In this document: in pieces, positions 8,358 to 16,907 of the stretch | Layout: each line of letters opens with the position of its first letter | Numbering within the stretch: the first letter of the stretch is position 1 | Assembly: GCA_963741315.1 (NCBI GenBank) | Contig: CAVUHK010000008.1 | Span: 744,001-808,000, forward strand | Length of the DNA stretch: 64,000 nt | Source: PALSA-1003 sp963741315 | Lineage (GTDB): Bacteria > Pseudomonadota > Gammaproteobacteria > Burkholderiales > Casimicrobiaceae | Direction of reading: 5' to 3' | The notes under the pieces: model-generated | What the model was told of the DNA's origin: nothing | Seen by the model: only the letters and a program-made list of their open reading frames with translations | Databases searched by the model: none | Program-made: the position numbers and the translations under genes

Positions 8358-8999
8358 GTGAATATCGCCGACCTTCGCCGTGAATACCATCGCGCCGCGC
8401 TAGCCGAGGCCGACGTCGATCCTGACCCGCTGCGCCAATTCAACCGCTGGCTGTCCGAGGCGGTGCGCGCCGAATTGCCCGAACCGACCGCGATGACTCT
8501 GGCCACGGCGGACGCCGAGGGCAGACCCTCCGCACGCATCGTGCTGCTCAAGGGCGCCGACGCGCAAGGATTCGTCTTCTACACCAACTACTCGAGTCGC
8601 AAGGGTGACGAGCTCGCGGCGCGCCCGCAGGCGGCATTGCTGTTCCACTGGGTCGAACTGGAGCGCCAGGTGCGCATCGAAGGAACGGTGGCGAAGGTCA
8701 CCGCTGCGGAATCCGACGCCTACTTCGCGACGCGGCCGTTGCCTTCGCGCCTCGGTGCGTGGGCGTCACCGCAGAGCCGCGAGATCCCCGACCGGGGCTG
8801 GCTGGAGCACCAATTCGCCGCCGCGAAGCGCCATGTTGCCACCGACGGCACGTCGGTGCCTCGGCCGGACCATTGGGGCGGCTATCGCCTGGCGCCCGAA
8901 GCCCTTGAGTTCTGGCAGGGCCGCCGCTCAAGGTTGCACGATCGCCTTCGCTACTCCCGCGACGGCGCGAACTGGCGCATCACGCGGCTCGCGCCGTGA
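8358..8999 (+). CDS. pdxH: Pyridoxamine/pyridoxine 5'-phosphate oxidase
   Basis: FMN enzyme (213 residues) that oxidises pyridoxine or pyridoxamine phosphate to pyridoxal 5'-phosphate, the last step of vitamin B6 synthesis and salvage. FMN-contact motifs RIVLLKG and FYTNYSSRKG are present, as are WASPQSREI and the C-terminal signature FWQGRRSRLHDRLRY. The GTG at 8358 (product beginning MNIADLRREYHRAAL) is chosen because it gives the family length and its usual N-terminus; an ATG at 8298 would add 20 unrelated residues. The stop overlaps the GTG start of the MFS gene, so they are translationally coupled. Confidence 0.95.
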   Translation: MNIADLRREYHRAALAEADVDPDPLRQFNRWLSEAVRAELPEPTAMTLATADAEGRPSARIVLLKGADAQGFVFYTNYSSRKGDELAARPQAALLFHWVELERQVRIEGTVAKVTAAESDAYFATRPLPSRLGAWASPQSREIPDRGWLEHQFAAAKRHVATDGTSVPRPDHWGGYRLAPEALEFWQGRRSRLHDRLRYSRDGANWRITRLAP

Positions 9000-10150
9000 G
9001 CGAACCGGCGGACCACAGGCGCCACCAGTTTCTCGCACTGATCGGTCTCGGGATCCTCAATCACACCGTCCTCACGGGAGGGCGTGTCACGGTCGCCTTG
9101 TATGCGCTCTCGCAGGGGGCCACCCCGCTGGTCGTGGGTACGCTGATGGCGCTCTACGCGTTCATGCCGATGCTGCTCGCCGTTTCCGCCGGGCGCCTGT
9201 CGGACCGGATCGGCGTGCGCAGGCCCATGCTCGCCGGATCGTGCGGCATTGTCCTGGGCGCAATCATCCCGTGCGTGCTGCCGGGTATCGTGCCGCTCTA
9301 CGTCGCGACCTCGGTGATCGGCGTGTCGTTCATGTTGTTCCAGCTGTCGATGCAGAACGCCACTGGTGCCTTCGGGCCGCCGTCCGAACGTGCGAAGAAT
9401 TTCAGCCTGCTCGCGCTGGGCTACTCGATCTCGCTGTTTTGTGGTCCGCTGGTCGCCGGACTCCTCATCGACCACGCGAGCTTCCGTACCAGCTTCGCCG
9501 TGCTGGCGCTGTTGCCGCTGGTCCCGATCGTGGTTCTGTGGCGCGGTCTGCTGAAGCTGCCCAGCCCTCATGCCGGGCACGCGCAGGCGACCAAGGGCAG
9601 GCTGGTCGACCTGCTGGGCAATGCGCGGTTGAGGCGCGTTTTCATCGTCAACGGCCTGTTGTCGATGGCGTGGGACCTGCACTCGTTTTTCGTGCCGATC
9701 TATGGCGCGAAAATCGGCCTGACCGCATCGCGCATCGGCATCATCCTGGCTTCGTTCGCCGTGGCGACCTTTACCGTGCGCCTGATCATGCCGCGCATTG
9801 CCCGCCGCTTCTCCGAATTCGAGGTGCTGACGACCGCTTTGTTCGTCGCCGGCGCGGCATACGCGCTGTTCCCGTTCGTCGAGCAGGTCGGTACGCTGAT
9901 GTTGCTCTCGTTCGTGCTCGGCCTGTCGCTGGGCAGCGGCCAGCCCATGGTGATGTCGCTGCTCTACAGCATGGCGCCGGCGGGCAGGATGGGCGAGGCC
10001 GCCGGCGTGCGCATGACCATCGTCAACGCGTCTTCCTTCGTGATGCCGCTGATATTCGGTGGCGTTGGCTCGACGCTGGGTCTGTCCCCGGTGTTCTGGA
10101 CCGTCGGCGCCGCACTAGGCGGTGCCGGCTGGCTTGCTCGCAAGCACTAG
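8996..10150 (+). CDS. MFS transporter
   Basis: A 384-residue inner-membrane major facilitator protein with 12 predicted membrane segments. The motif-A-like loop GRLSDRIGVRRPM lies between segments 2 and 3 (about residues 62-74), and GPLVAGLLIDH resembles the segment-5 motif typical of drug/proton antiporters. It starts with GTG inside the pdxH stop (4-bp overlap), so it is probably coexpressed with B6 synthesis, although no substrate can be read from sequence. An exporter of small molecules is the best guess. Confidence 0.85.
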   Translation: MSEPADHRRHQFLALIGLGILNHTVLTGGRVTVALYALSQGATPLVVGTLMALYAFMPMLLAVSAGRLSDRIGVRRPMLAGSCGIVLGAIIPCVLPGIVPLYVATSVIGVSFMLFQLSMQNATGAFGPPSERAKNFSLLALGYSISLFCGPLVAGLLIDHASFRTSFAVLALLPLVPIVVLWRGLLKLPSPHAGHAQATKGRLVDLLGNARLRRVFIVNGLLSMAWDLHSFFVPIYGAKIGLTASRIGIILASFAVATFTVRLIMPRIARRFSEFEVLTTALFVAGAAYALFPFVEQVGTLMLLSFVLGLSLGSGQPMVMSLLYSMAPAGRMGEAAGVRMTIVNASSFVMPLIFGGVGSTLGLSPVFWTVGAALGGAGWLARKH

Positions 10151-10215
10151 CGTTCCAGGTTAAGTACCTCCGCGCTGCGCGCTGCGGTATTCGCGCTCGG
10201 GGCGGCCCTTCGCGC

Positions 10216-10755
10216 TCATGCCTTCAGGCGGTCGAGAAACTGCTTGCGGAACTTCGCCACCTTGGGTGCGACGACCGCCTGGCAGTAGGGTTGCCGCCCA
10301 TTGCGCGTGAAGTACTCCTGGTGATACTGCTCGGCCGGATAGAACGGCGCAGCGTCGGCGATTTCGGTGACGATGGGATCACGCCACAGCCTGGCAGCAT
10401 TGAGCTCAGCTATGACGCTTTCCGCAACCTTGCGCTGTTCAGGCGACTGGGCAAAGATCACCGACCGGTACTGCGTGCCGACGTCGTTGCCCTGGCGGTC
10501 CTTGGTCGTCGGGTCGTGGATGGTGAAGAACACGCGCAGGAGGTCCTCGAACGACAGCTCCTCCGGGTCGAACTCGATGCGCACGACTTCGGCGTGGCCG
10601 GTGCGGCCGCCGCAGACGTCGTCATAAGTCGGATTGGGCGACTTGCCACCTGCGTAACCCGATTCCGCCGAGCGCACGCCCTTGAGCTGGTCGTATACGG
10701 CTTCCACGCACCAGAAACACCCGCCGCCGAGAACGGCAGTTTGAGTCGCAGTCAT
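10216..10755 (-). CDS. msrA: Peptide methionine-S-sulfoxide reductase MsrA
   Basis: Repairs the S-epimer of oxidised methionine in proteins and free methionine, using thioredoxin. The catalytic motif GCFWC has the nucleophile C13; GGxTGHAE-type residues (GGRTGHAEVVRIEFDP) and the Y/E substrate pocket are present. The 179-residue length is typical. The ATG at 10755 is preferred over an upstream in-frame ATG (10842) because AAAGGA sits 8 bases before it and homology starts there. It stands alone, convergent with the MFS gene. Confidence 0.95.
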   Translation of the reverse strand: MTATQTAVLGGGCFWCVEAVYDQLKGVRSAESGYAGGKSPNPTYDDVCGGRTGHAEVVRIEFDPEELSFEDLLRVFFTIHDPTTKDRQGNDVGTQYRSVIFAQSPEQRKVAESVIAELNAARLWRDPIVTEIADAAPFYPAEQYHQEYFTRNGRQPYCQAVVAPKVAKFRKQFLDRLKA

Positions 10756-11075
10756 TGCAAACATCCTTTCTTTCGTTGACATGTCGTGCGCGGACCAAGT
10801 CAGGTTGCCGGCGACGGGATTGGTCGCCTGGCCCGTATCCAAGCTTACGCCAGCCGCGAATTGCTTTGAGTGGCTTCGTCGGGCAGTGCGATAATCGCGC
10901 GCTTGTCGAATCGATCACGACCGCCGCGCAACTCGCGGCTGCGCGTGTGTCACGCTGGGGATATCGTTGCAATGCCGCTGATTTTCAAGGGTCTGTGCCA
11001 GGTTGGCGGTGCGTTGCGCGCTCGACCCGTCGCCGCGCTCGCGCGCCGCATGCCGGTCAGGCCGGGCGCCCATCT
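10756..11075. other. 320-bp divergent intergenic region, msrA to the YihY-type gene
   Basis: Carries the msrA ribosome-binding site at its left edge and presumably promoters for both genes; GATAAT near 10890 could be a -10 element for the rightward gene. Frames through it are open but have no family resemblance. No RNA gene was recognised. Confidence 0.4.
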
Positions 11076-11909
11076 GTGCTGATCAGCGCGCGGGTGCTCG
11101 TCGATTTTGTCGTGCGCGTCTATCGGCGCGTGCGCGACGTCGACGTCGATCGCGTTGCCGGCAACCTGTCCTTCACCACCTTGCTCGGCCTGGTGCCGCT
11201 GTTCACGGTCGCATTCACGTACGTTGCCCGCCTACCGCTGTTCAACATGTGGCTCGACGCGCTGGAGCCCACGCTGATCAGGTTCCTGCTTCCCGGCGGC
11301 AGCGGGCAGGTGCGGGGGTACCTCGCCGAGTTCACCGCCCGCACCGCCGAGATCAAGGGCGTGAGTATTGCATTCGTCGTGTACACCGCGGTGATGCTGG
11401 TGGCACAGGTCGAGCGCGAGATCAATGCCGTGTGGGGCATCCTGACCAGGCGGTCATTCGTGCGGCGGGTCGTCGTCTATGCGCTTGGCTTTATCGCGGT
11501 GCCTGCGCTCATCGGGGGCGCGATCGTCTCGACCAAGTGGGCGCTGGAGCGATCCGCCGAAGCCGTGCCGATCGCCAACGATGCGCTGTCGTTCCTGTCG
11601 CAATTGATCGGATTGTCCATCGGCACGCTGGTGCTGACGCTGCTCTACCTGCTCGTGCCGGCGCGTCGCGTTCCCTGGCGCGCGGCGCTGGTGGCAGGCA
11701 TGCTCGCTGCGATCGCGTTCGAATTCGCAAAAATGGCCTTCGCGTTCTACATCGCACGCGTACCGACGTATCAAATTGTGTACGGCGCGCTGGCGGCGTT
11801 GCCTTTGTTCCTTGTCTGGGTCTATCTGAGCTGGATGATCCTGCTCGTCGGTGCGGCGATCTCCGCCACGCTTGCCGAAATTGGCGGTAACAAGCTGCAC
11901 GAGAGTTGA
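11076..11909 (+). CDS. YihY/UPF0761-type inner-membrane protein
   Basis: A 277-residue polytopic membrane protein of the YihY/virulence factor BrkB family, once mislabelled as RNase BN. About six membrane segments are seen. The family hallmark DVDRVAGNLSFTTLLGLVPLFTV, noted here as AGNLSFTTLLGLVPL, lies near the N-terminus, and VYGALAALPLFLVWVYLSW near the C-terminus. Start is uncertain: GTG at 11076 or 11094 are the only near in-frame candidates matching where homology begins. Molecular function unknown. Confidence 0.85.
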   Translation: MLISARVLVDFVVRVYRRVRDVDVDRVAGNLSFTTLLGLVPLFTVAFTYVARLPLFNMWLDALEPTLIRFLLPGGSGQVRGYLAEFTARTAEIKGVSIAFVVYTAVMLVAQVEREINAVWGILTRRSFVRRVVVYALGFIAVPALIGGAIVSTKWALERSAEAVPIANDALSFLSQLIGLSIGTLVLTLLYLLVPARRVPWRAALVAGMLAAIAFEFAKMAFAFYIARVPTYQIVYGALAALPLFLVWVYLSWMILLVGAAISATLAEIGGNKLHES

Positions 11910-12006
11910 CGCGATGATGTGATGCGGGCAGCGCGCCGCTGTTCGCCTTGCCGAATCGTGACGGTCAGGCTAGAGTGCCGGCTTCATCGTCCCGGAGCCG
12001 CAATCC

Positions 12007-12612
12007 GTGTGGTCGATCATTCAAGCAGCAGGTTGGCCGATCTGGCCGCTGATATTCGCTTCCGTTGTCGCGCTGGCGCTCATCTTCGAGCGGCTGTGGT
12101 CGTTGCGGCAATCGCAGGTCGCACCGACGGGCATGGTCGACAATGTGCTCGCCGCATACAAGCGCGATGGGCTCACGCCCGAGTTGGTCGCGAAGACCGC
12201 GGCGCAAGGGCCACTGGGCCGCGTGCTTGCGGCGGGACTGGCCAACGTCAAGAGTCCGCGCCCGGTGATGAAGGAAGCCATCGAGGAAGTCGGTCAGGTC
12301 GTCAGCCACGAGCTCGAGCGCTTTCTCACGATGCTCGGCACGATCGCAGCGATGGCGCCGCTGCTCGGCCTGTTCGGCACGGTGGTGGGCATGATCGAAA
12401 TCTTCGGTTCGCAAACCCAGGCGGGATCCAATCCGACCGAGCTCGCGCACGGCATTTCGGTCGCGCTGTACAACACCGCGCTCGGCCTGATCGTCGCGAT
12501 ACCGAGCATGATTTTCTATCGCTACTTCCGCTCCAAGGTCGACGACCTGATCCTCGAAATGGAACAGCAGGCAGTGAAGCTGGTCGAGCTCGCGCACGGG
12601 GAACGGCGCTAG
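12007..12612 (+). CDS. exbB: ExbB/TolQ-family proton channel subunit
   Basis: Inner-membrane protein of 201 residues that with ExbD uses the proton gradient to energise TonB-dependent uptake or a Tol-like system. Three membrane segments are visible: about 12-30, 110-135 (LGTIAAMAPLLGLFGTVVGM) and 158-178. GLLGTVxGMI-type residues and the Thr in TALGLIVAIP are family features. GTG start at 12007. First gene of a rightward cluster exbB-exbD-lpxK-(YcaR-like)-kdsB-adk typical of betaproteobacteria. No tonB is nearby. Confidence 0.92.
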   Translation: MWSIIQAAGWPIWPLIFASVVALALIFERLWSLRQSQVAPTGMVDNVLAAYKRDGLTPELVAKTAAQGPLGRVLAAGLANVKSPRPVMKEAIEEVGQVVSHELERFLTMLGTIAAMAPLLGLFGTVVGMIEIFGSQTQAGSNPTELAHGISVALYNTALGLIVAIPSMIFYRYFRSKVDDLILEMEQQAVKLVELAHGERR

Positions 12613-12648
12613 TCGCATGAATCCGCTTGCAACGCGGCGAGTATCACG

Positions 12649-13068
12649 ATGAGACTGCGCCGCAACCGTGCTCGCGACGAGCCCGAGATCAACTTCATTC
12701 CGTTGATCGACGTCCTGTTGGTCATCCTGATCTTCCTGATGGTCACCACGACCTATCAGCGCGTCGCCGAACTCAAGATCACGCTGCCCGAGGCCGACGC
12801 CGACCAGATGAAGCAACGGCCGAAGGAAATCAACGTCGGCATCGACGCGCAGGGCCAGTACGTCATCGACAAGAACGTGTTCGCGTACACGACGGTCGCG
12901 GCGCTCGCCGAGGCGCTGGGGCGGGCGTCGGGCGGATCCAAGGAAGCGGTCGTCATCATCAACGCCGATGCCAATGCGACGCACCAGTCGGTGATTCACG
13001 TCATGGAAGCGGCGCGGCAGGTTGGCTTGATCCACATCACCTTCGCGACGCAGACGACCCGCAAGTGA
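12649..13068 (+). CDS. exbD: ExbD/TolR-family proton channel subunit
   Basis: A 139-residue partner of ExbB. A short cytoplasmic N-terminus (RRNRARDEPEINFIPLIDVL) leads into one membrane segment (about residues 16-38) with the essential protonatable Asp in PLIDVLLVILIFLM. The rest is the periplasmic ExbD/TolR domain, ending in MEAARQVGLIHITFATQ. It lies 36 bp after exbB, in the same operon. Confidence 0.93.
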   Translation: MRLRRNRARDEPEINFIPLIDVLLVILIFLMVTTTYQRVAELKITLPEADADQMKQRPKEINVGIDAQGQYVIDKNVFAYTTVAALAEALGRASGGSKEAVVIINADANATHQSVIHVMEAARQVGLIHITFATQTTRK

Positions 13069-13117
13069 CGTAGGCGCCCGGGAGCGTCCAACGCACGCCA
13101 CCCAACGTGGGCCCCCA

Positions 13118-14167
13118 GTGAGTCTTGCCGAGCGCCTCATCGATGCCTGGTACAAACCAGCGCTCACGCCGTTGACCTTCGCACTTGCGCCGCTTGCCGT
13201 CGTGTTTGGCGCAGGCGTCGCCGCGCGCCGCGCGTTGTTTCGCGCTGGCGTGCTGCAACCGCAGCGTCTGCCGGTACCGGTAGTCGTCATCGGCAATATC
13301 ACGGTCGGCGGGAGCGGCAAGACGCCGCTGGCCATTGCATTGGCCGCCGAACTCGCCGCGCGCGGCTGGCATCCCGGCATCGTCAGCCGCGGTTATGGCG
13401 CGAGTGCGACGCATGCACGCCCGGTGCTGCGCGACGCATCGGCCAGCGAAGTTGGCGACGAACCGCTGCTGCTCGCGCGCACCGGTATGCCAGTGTGGGT
13501 GGGCGCCGACCGGGCAGAGGCCGCGCGCGGTCTCATCGCCGCGCATCCGCAATGCGACGTCATCATTACCGACGACGGTTTGCAGCACTATGCGCTGGCG
13601 CGCGATGTCGAGATTGCGGTCATCGATGCCAGCCGCGAGCTTGGCAATGGCTGGTCGCTGCCGGCCGGACCATTGCGCGAGCCGGCGTCTCGGCTCGACG
13701 GCGTCGACGCGATCGTGCGCCTCGTACGATCGCGGGGAGCCCAGACGCGGCGCGAGTTCACCATGACGCTCGCCGGCGAGCGATTTGTCCGAGTCAATGC
13801 GCCCGCGCTCGCCACCGACGCCGGCGCGTTTCGTGGCGTCGGCGTGCATGCCGTGGCTGGCATCGGCAACCCGCAACGCTTTTTCGACCAACTTCAGTCG
13901 CTGGGAATTGCCGCGACGTGCCACGCGTTTCCGGACCACCATCGCCTGACGGCGGCCGAACTCGCGTTGCCGGGCGCGCGCGCGATCCTGATGACCGAGA
14001 AGGATGCGGTAAAATGCGCGAGCTTCGCCGACGATCGCTGCTGGGCGCTCCCAGTACGCGCCGTACTCGAGCCGGAGCTGGTCAGCCTCATCGAGGAGAA
14101 ATTGCGTGGATCCAAAACTGCTCGAGATTCTGGTGTGTCCGGTGACCAAGGGGCCGCTGGTTCATGA
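13118..14167 (+). CDS. lpxK: Tetraacyldisaccharide 4'-kinase
   Basis: Inner-membrane lipid A enzyme (349 residues) that phosphorylates the 4' position of the lipid A precursor with ATP. The P-loop GNITVGGSGKTP lies at about residues 60-71, with SRGYG following and the DDGLQHY motif in the middle, as in LpxK. GTG start at 13118. The last 62 bp overlap, in another frame, the start of the YcaR-like gene at 14106, an arrangement often seen for this pair. Indispensable for LPS assembly in organisms that make lipid A. Confidence 0.95.
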   Translation: MSLAERLIDAWYKPALTPLTFALAPLAVVFGAGVAARRALFRAGVLQPQRLPVPVVVIGNITVGGSGKTPLAIALAAELAARGWHPGIVSRGYGASATHARPVLRDASASEVGDEPLLLARTGMPVWVGADRAEAARGLIAAHPQCDVIITDDGLQHYALARDVEIAVIDASRELGNGWSLPAGPLREPASRLDGVDAIVRLVRSRGAQTRREFTMTLAGERFVRVNAPALATDAGAFRGVGVHAVAGIGNPQRFFDQLQSLGIAATCHAFPDHHRLTAAELALPGARAILMTEKDAVKCASFADDRCWALPVRAVLEPELVSLIEEKLRGSKTARDSGVSGDQGAAGS

Positions 14168-14285
14168 TCGGCAGCGTCAGGAACTGATTTCGAAGTCCGC
14201 GCGCCTGGCCTATCCGATTCGCGACGGCATCCCGGTGATGCTCGAGGAAGAAGCGCGCAAACTGGATCCGTCGGAATACGAGTAG
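14106..14285 (+). CDS. YcaR/UPF0434 (Trm112-like) small protein
   Basis: A 59-residue protein starting with GTG at 14106 inside the end of lpxK. It reads VDPKLLEILVCPVTKGPLVH, then LAYPIRDGIPVMLEEEAR, the full YcaR/UPF0434 pattern. The family normally has a CPxC zinc-knuckle-like pair plus another cysteine. Here only one cysteine remains (CPVTKG), and the later cysteine is Ser, so metal binding is doubtful. Position between lpxK and kdsB is conserved in many proteobacteria. Function unknown; Trm112 relatives activate methyltransferases in eukaryotes. Confidence 0.9.
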   Translation: MDPKLLEILVCPVTKGPLVHDRQRQELISKSARLAYPIRDGIPVMLEEEARKLDPSEYE

Positions 14286-14301
14286 GCGGGCAATCTCCCG
14301 C

Positions 14302-15066
14302 GTGTTCACCGTACTCATTCCCGCGCGTTACGCGTCGACGCGGCTGCCCGGCAAGCCGCTGTCGGACATCGGCGGCAAGCCGATGGTGGTGCGGGTAGCC
14401 GAGCGAGCGCGCGCCAGCGGTGCGGCGCGCATCGTCGTGGCGACCGACGACCAGCGCATCGTCGATGTGGTGGCCGGCCACGGCATCGAAGCGATTCTCA
14501 CCCGCGCCGATCACGCCACCGGCACCGATCGTCTCGCCGAGGCCGCGCAAAGCCTTGGCCTCGGCGACGACACCATCGTCGTCAACGTCCAGGGCGACGA
14601 ACCATTGCTCGAGCCCGCGCTCATCCGCGCCATGGCCGATTTGCTGGCCAGTCACCCCGATGCCGCGATCGCCACGGCCTGCCACCCGATCGAGGATCCC
14701 GACGAGGCGTTCAATCCCAACGTGGTCAAGGTCGTGCTCGATCGCGCCGGCTACGCGCAGTACTTCAGCCGCGCGACGATTCCGTGGGCGCGCGACGACT
14801 TCGCCAGGGACGCGCGCCGGATTCCACCGGGACTGCCGCTCTATCGTCACTATGGCCTCTATGCGTATCGAGTCTCGTTCCTGCGCCGCTATCCCGACCT
14901 GCAAAGCGCGCCGACCGAACGTTTCGAGGCGCTGGAGCAGCTGCGCGCGCTTTGGCACGGGTACAGGATCATCGTCAGCATCACCGGGGGTGCGCCCGCG
15001 CCCGGTGTCGATACCGTTGCCGACCTCGAGCGCGTGCGCGAGCTGTTCGCCGCAGGCAAGGTTTGA
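14302..15066 (+). CDS. kdsB: 3-deoxy-manno-octulosonate cytidylyltransferase
   Basis: Activates Kdo with CTP to CMP-Kdo for the LPS inner core, in the cytoplasm. The 254-residue product begins FTVLIPARYASTRLPGKPL, the nucleotide-binding motif of KdsB, and has VNVQGDEPLLEP and the ERFEALEQLR segment near residue 212. GTG start at 14302, 16 bp after the YcaR-like stop. Belongs to the lipid A/Kdo operon. Confidence 0.96.
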   Translation: MFTVLIPARYASTRLPGKPLSDIGGKPMVVRVAERARASGAARIVVATDDQRIVDVVAGHGIEAILTRADHATGTDRLAEAAQSLGLGDDTIVVNVQGDEPLLEPALIRAMADLLASHPDAAIATACHPIEDPDEAFNPNVVKVVLDRAGYAQYFSRATIPWARDDFARDARRIPPGLPLYRHYGLYAYRVSFLRRYPDLQSAPTERFEALEQLRALWHGYRIIVSITGGAPAPGVDTVADLERVRELFAAGKV

Positions 15067-15127
15067 CCGGCGCGCCGATTCCGGCCAGAATCCCCGAGCT
15101 GTTTTTCCCACTCGAGAATCGCCAACA

Positions 15128-15784
15128 ATGCGCCTGATACTGCTGGGCCCGCCTGGAGCGGGCAAGGGTACGCAAGCCGGATTCATCCGCGACGCGTACG
15201 GCATTCCGCAGATATCCACCGGTGACATGCTGCGCGCCGCGGTGAAGGCCGGTACGCCGCTCGGCATCGCAGCGAAGAAGGTGATGGATTCGGGCGCGCT
15301 GGTTTCCGACGACATCATCATCGGCTTGGTCAAGGAGCGCCTCAAGGAGCCCGACTGCGGCAGCGGCTATCTCTTCGATGGTTTCCCGCGCACCATCCCC
15401 CAGGCCGACGCGATGAAGGACGCGGGTGTCGCGCTCGATTACGTGCTGGAAATTGCGGTGCCCGATGCGGCGATCGTCGAGCGCATGAGCGGACGACGCG
15501 TGCATCCGGCGTCGGGCCGGACCTATCACATCAAGTACAACCCGCCGCGTGTGCCGGACCGCGACGATGTAACTGGCGAACCGCTGATCCAACGCGACGA
15601 CGACCGCGAAGAAACCGTGCAGAAGCGCCTTGCGGTCTATCACGAACAAACCGAGCCTCTGGTCGCCTATTACGCCAAGTGGGCGGCGTCGGGCGATCCC
15701 CGCGCGCCCAGGCACCGCAAGGTGGCCGGCGTGGGCAGCGTCGACGACATCAAGCAGGCCGTACTCGCCGCCCTGAAGTCGTGA
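15128..15784 (+). CDS. adk: Adenylate kinase
   Basis: Converts ATP plus AMP to two ADP. The 218-residue protein has the P-loop GPPGAGKGTQ (residues 7-16), the AMP site ISTGDMLRAA, and DGFPRT (about 84-89). It is the long form with a LID domain (RRVHPASGRTYHIKYNPP), which lacks zinc cysteines and uses the polar His/Asp-type LID common in Gram-negatives. The ATG at 15128 begins MRLILLGPPGAGKG. It closes the envelope cluster, 61 bp after kdsB. Confidence 0.97.
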   Translation: MRLILLGPPGAGKGTQAGFIRDAYGIPQISTGDMLRAAVKAGTPLGIAAKKVMDSGALVSDDIIIGLVKERLKEPDCGSGYLFDGFPRTIPQADAMKDAGVALDYVLEIAVPDAAIVERMSGRRVHPASGRTYHIKYNPPRVPDRDDVTGEPLIQRDDDREETVQKRLAVYHEQTEPLVAYYAKWAASGDPRAPRHRKVAGVGSVDDIKQAVLAALKS

Positions 15785-15830
15785 CCCGCCAGCACGCGCG
15801 ACCGGCGACCCCGCGCGCGAAGGCACTCCC

Positions 15831-16907
15831 GTGAGCGACGACGTCAGGCTTATCGCGTTCTACCTGCCGCAGTTTCACCGCATCCCCGAGAACGACCGGT
15901 GGTGGGGCGATGGTTTCACCGAGTGGACCAACGTGCGGCGCGCGAGACCCGTCTTCAGCGGCCACGTTCAACCGCGCGTGCCGACAGAGCTCGGCTACTA
16001 CGACCTCACCGACGCGACCGTGCGCTCCGCGCAGGCTGCGCTCGCGCGCGCGCATGGCATCGACGCATTCTGCTATTACTACTACTGGTTCAGCGGCAAG
16101 CGCCTGCTCGAGGCGCCGCTCGACGCGGTCGTGGCGTCGGGAGAGCCGGACTTTCCATTCTGCATCTGCTGGGCGAATCACCCGTGGAATCGCCGCTGGG
16201 ACGGCGCCGAGCACGACCTGCTGATGCCGATGGAGTACCTGCCGGGCGACGATCGCCGCTTCATCCGCGACGTCATTCCGCTGTTTCGCGATGCTCGCTA
16301 CGTGCGCGTCGGCGAACGGCCGCTGCTGGTGATTTCGCGACCGCAGGACATCCCCGGCATTCGTTCGATGGTCGGCACCTGGCGCGACGAATGCGCCGCG
16401 GCCGGCCTGGCGCCACCGTACCTGTGCCTGGTGCAGGACGCCGACGGCGCCGATCCGCGCAACTTCGGCTTCGACGCCGCCATCGAATTTCCGCCGCATG
16501 GACTCCAGCTCGTCGAATTGACGCAACAGATCGCGGATCTCGATCCGGCGTTCCAGGGCCAAGTCTGGGACTATGTGTCGGGCGCGAAGTGGGCGCTCTC
16601 GCGAGCGCTGCCCGAGTACACGCTGTTACGCGGCGTGATGACCGGGTGGGACAACACGCCGCGCCTGCCGCGCAACGGCCACATCTTCGGCAATGCGCAT
16701 CCTGCCAACTACGAGCGCTGGCTCGCAGGCGTCGTGGCGCAGACGCGCGCGCTGCGCAAGGGCGACGAACGACTGGTCTTCATCAACGCCTGGAACGAAT
16801 GGGCGGAGGGCGCCTATCTCGAGCCGGATGCGCAGTACGGTCTGCAGTATCTCGAGGCGACGCGCCGCGTCGCCACCGCGAGCCGCGCAGTGTCGGCACC
16901 GCGATGA
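15831..16907 (+). CDS. WbsX/GH99-like glycan-processing protein
   Basis: A 358-residue protein of the WbsX (GH99-like) family found in O-antigen and rhamnan loci. The N-terminal signature RLIAFYLPQFHRIPENDRWW and WGDGFTEWTNV are clear, followed by CYYYYWFSGKRLLE, CWANHPWNRRWDG and the C-terminal VFINAWNEWAEGAYLEPD. No signal peptide. GTG start at 15831. Its stop overlaps the next gene's ATG (ATGA), so it works with the following glycosyltransferase, probably in surface polysaccharide synthesis. Whether it is a hydrolase or transferase is not settled for the family. Confidence 0.88.
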   Translation: MSDDVRLIAFYLPQFHRIPENDRWWGDGFTEWTNVRRARPVFSGHVQPRVPTELGYYDLTDATVRSAQAALARAHGIDAFCYYYYWFSGKRLLEAPLDAVVASGEPDFPFCICWANHPWNRRWDGAEHDLLMPMEYLPGDDRRFIRDVIPLFRDARYVRVGERPLLVISRPQDIPGIRSMVGTWRDECAAAGLAPPYLCLVQDADGADPRNFGFDAAIEFPPHGLQLVELTQQIADLDPAFQGQVWDYVSGAKWALSRALPEYTLLRGVMTGWDNTPRLPRNGHIFGNAHPANYERWLAGVVAQTRALRKGDERLVFINAWNEWAEGAYLEPDAQYGLQYLEATRRVATASRAVSAPR

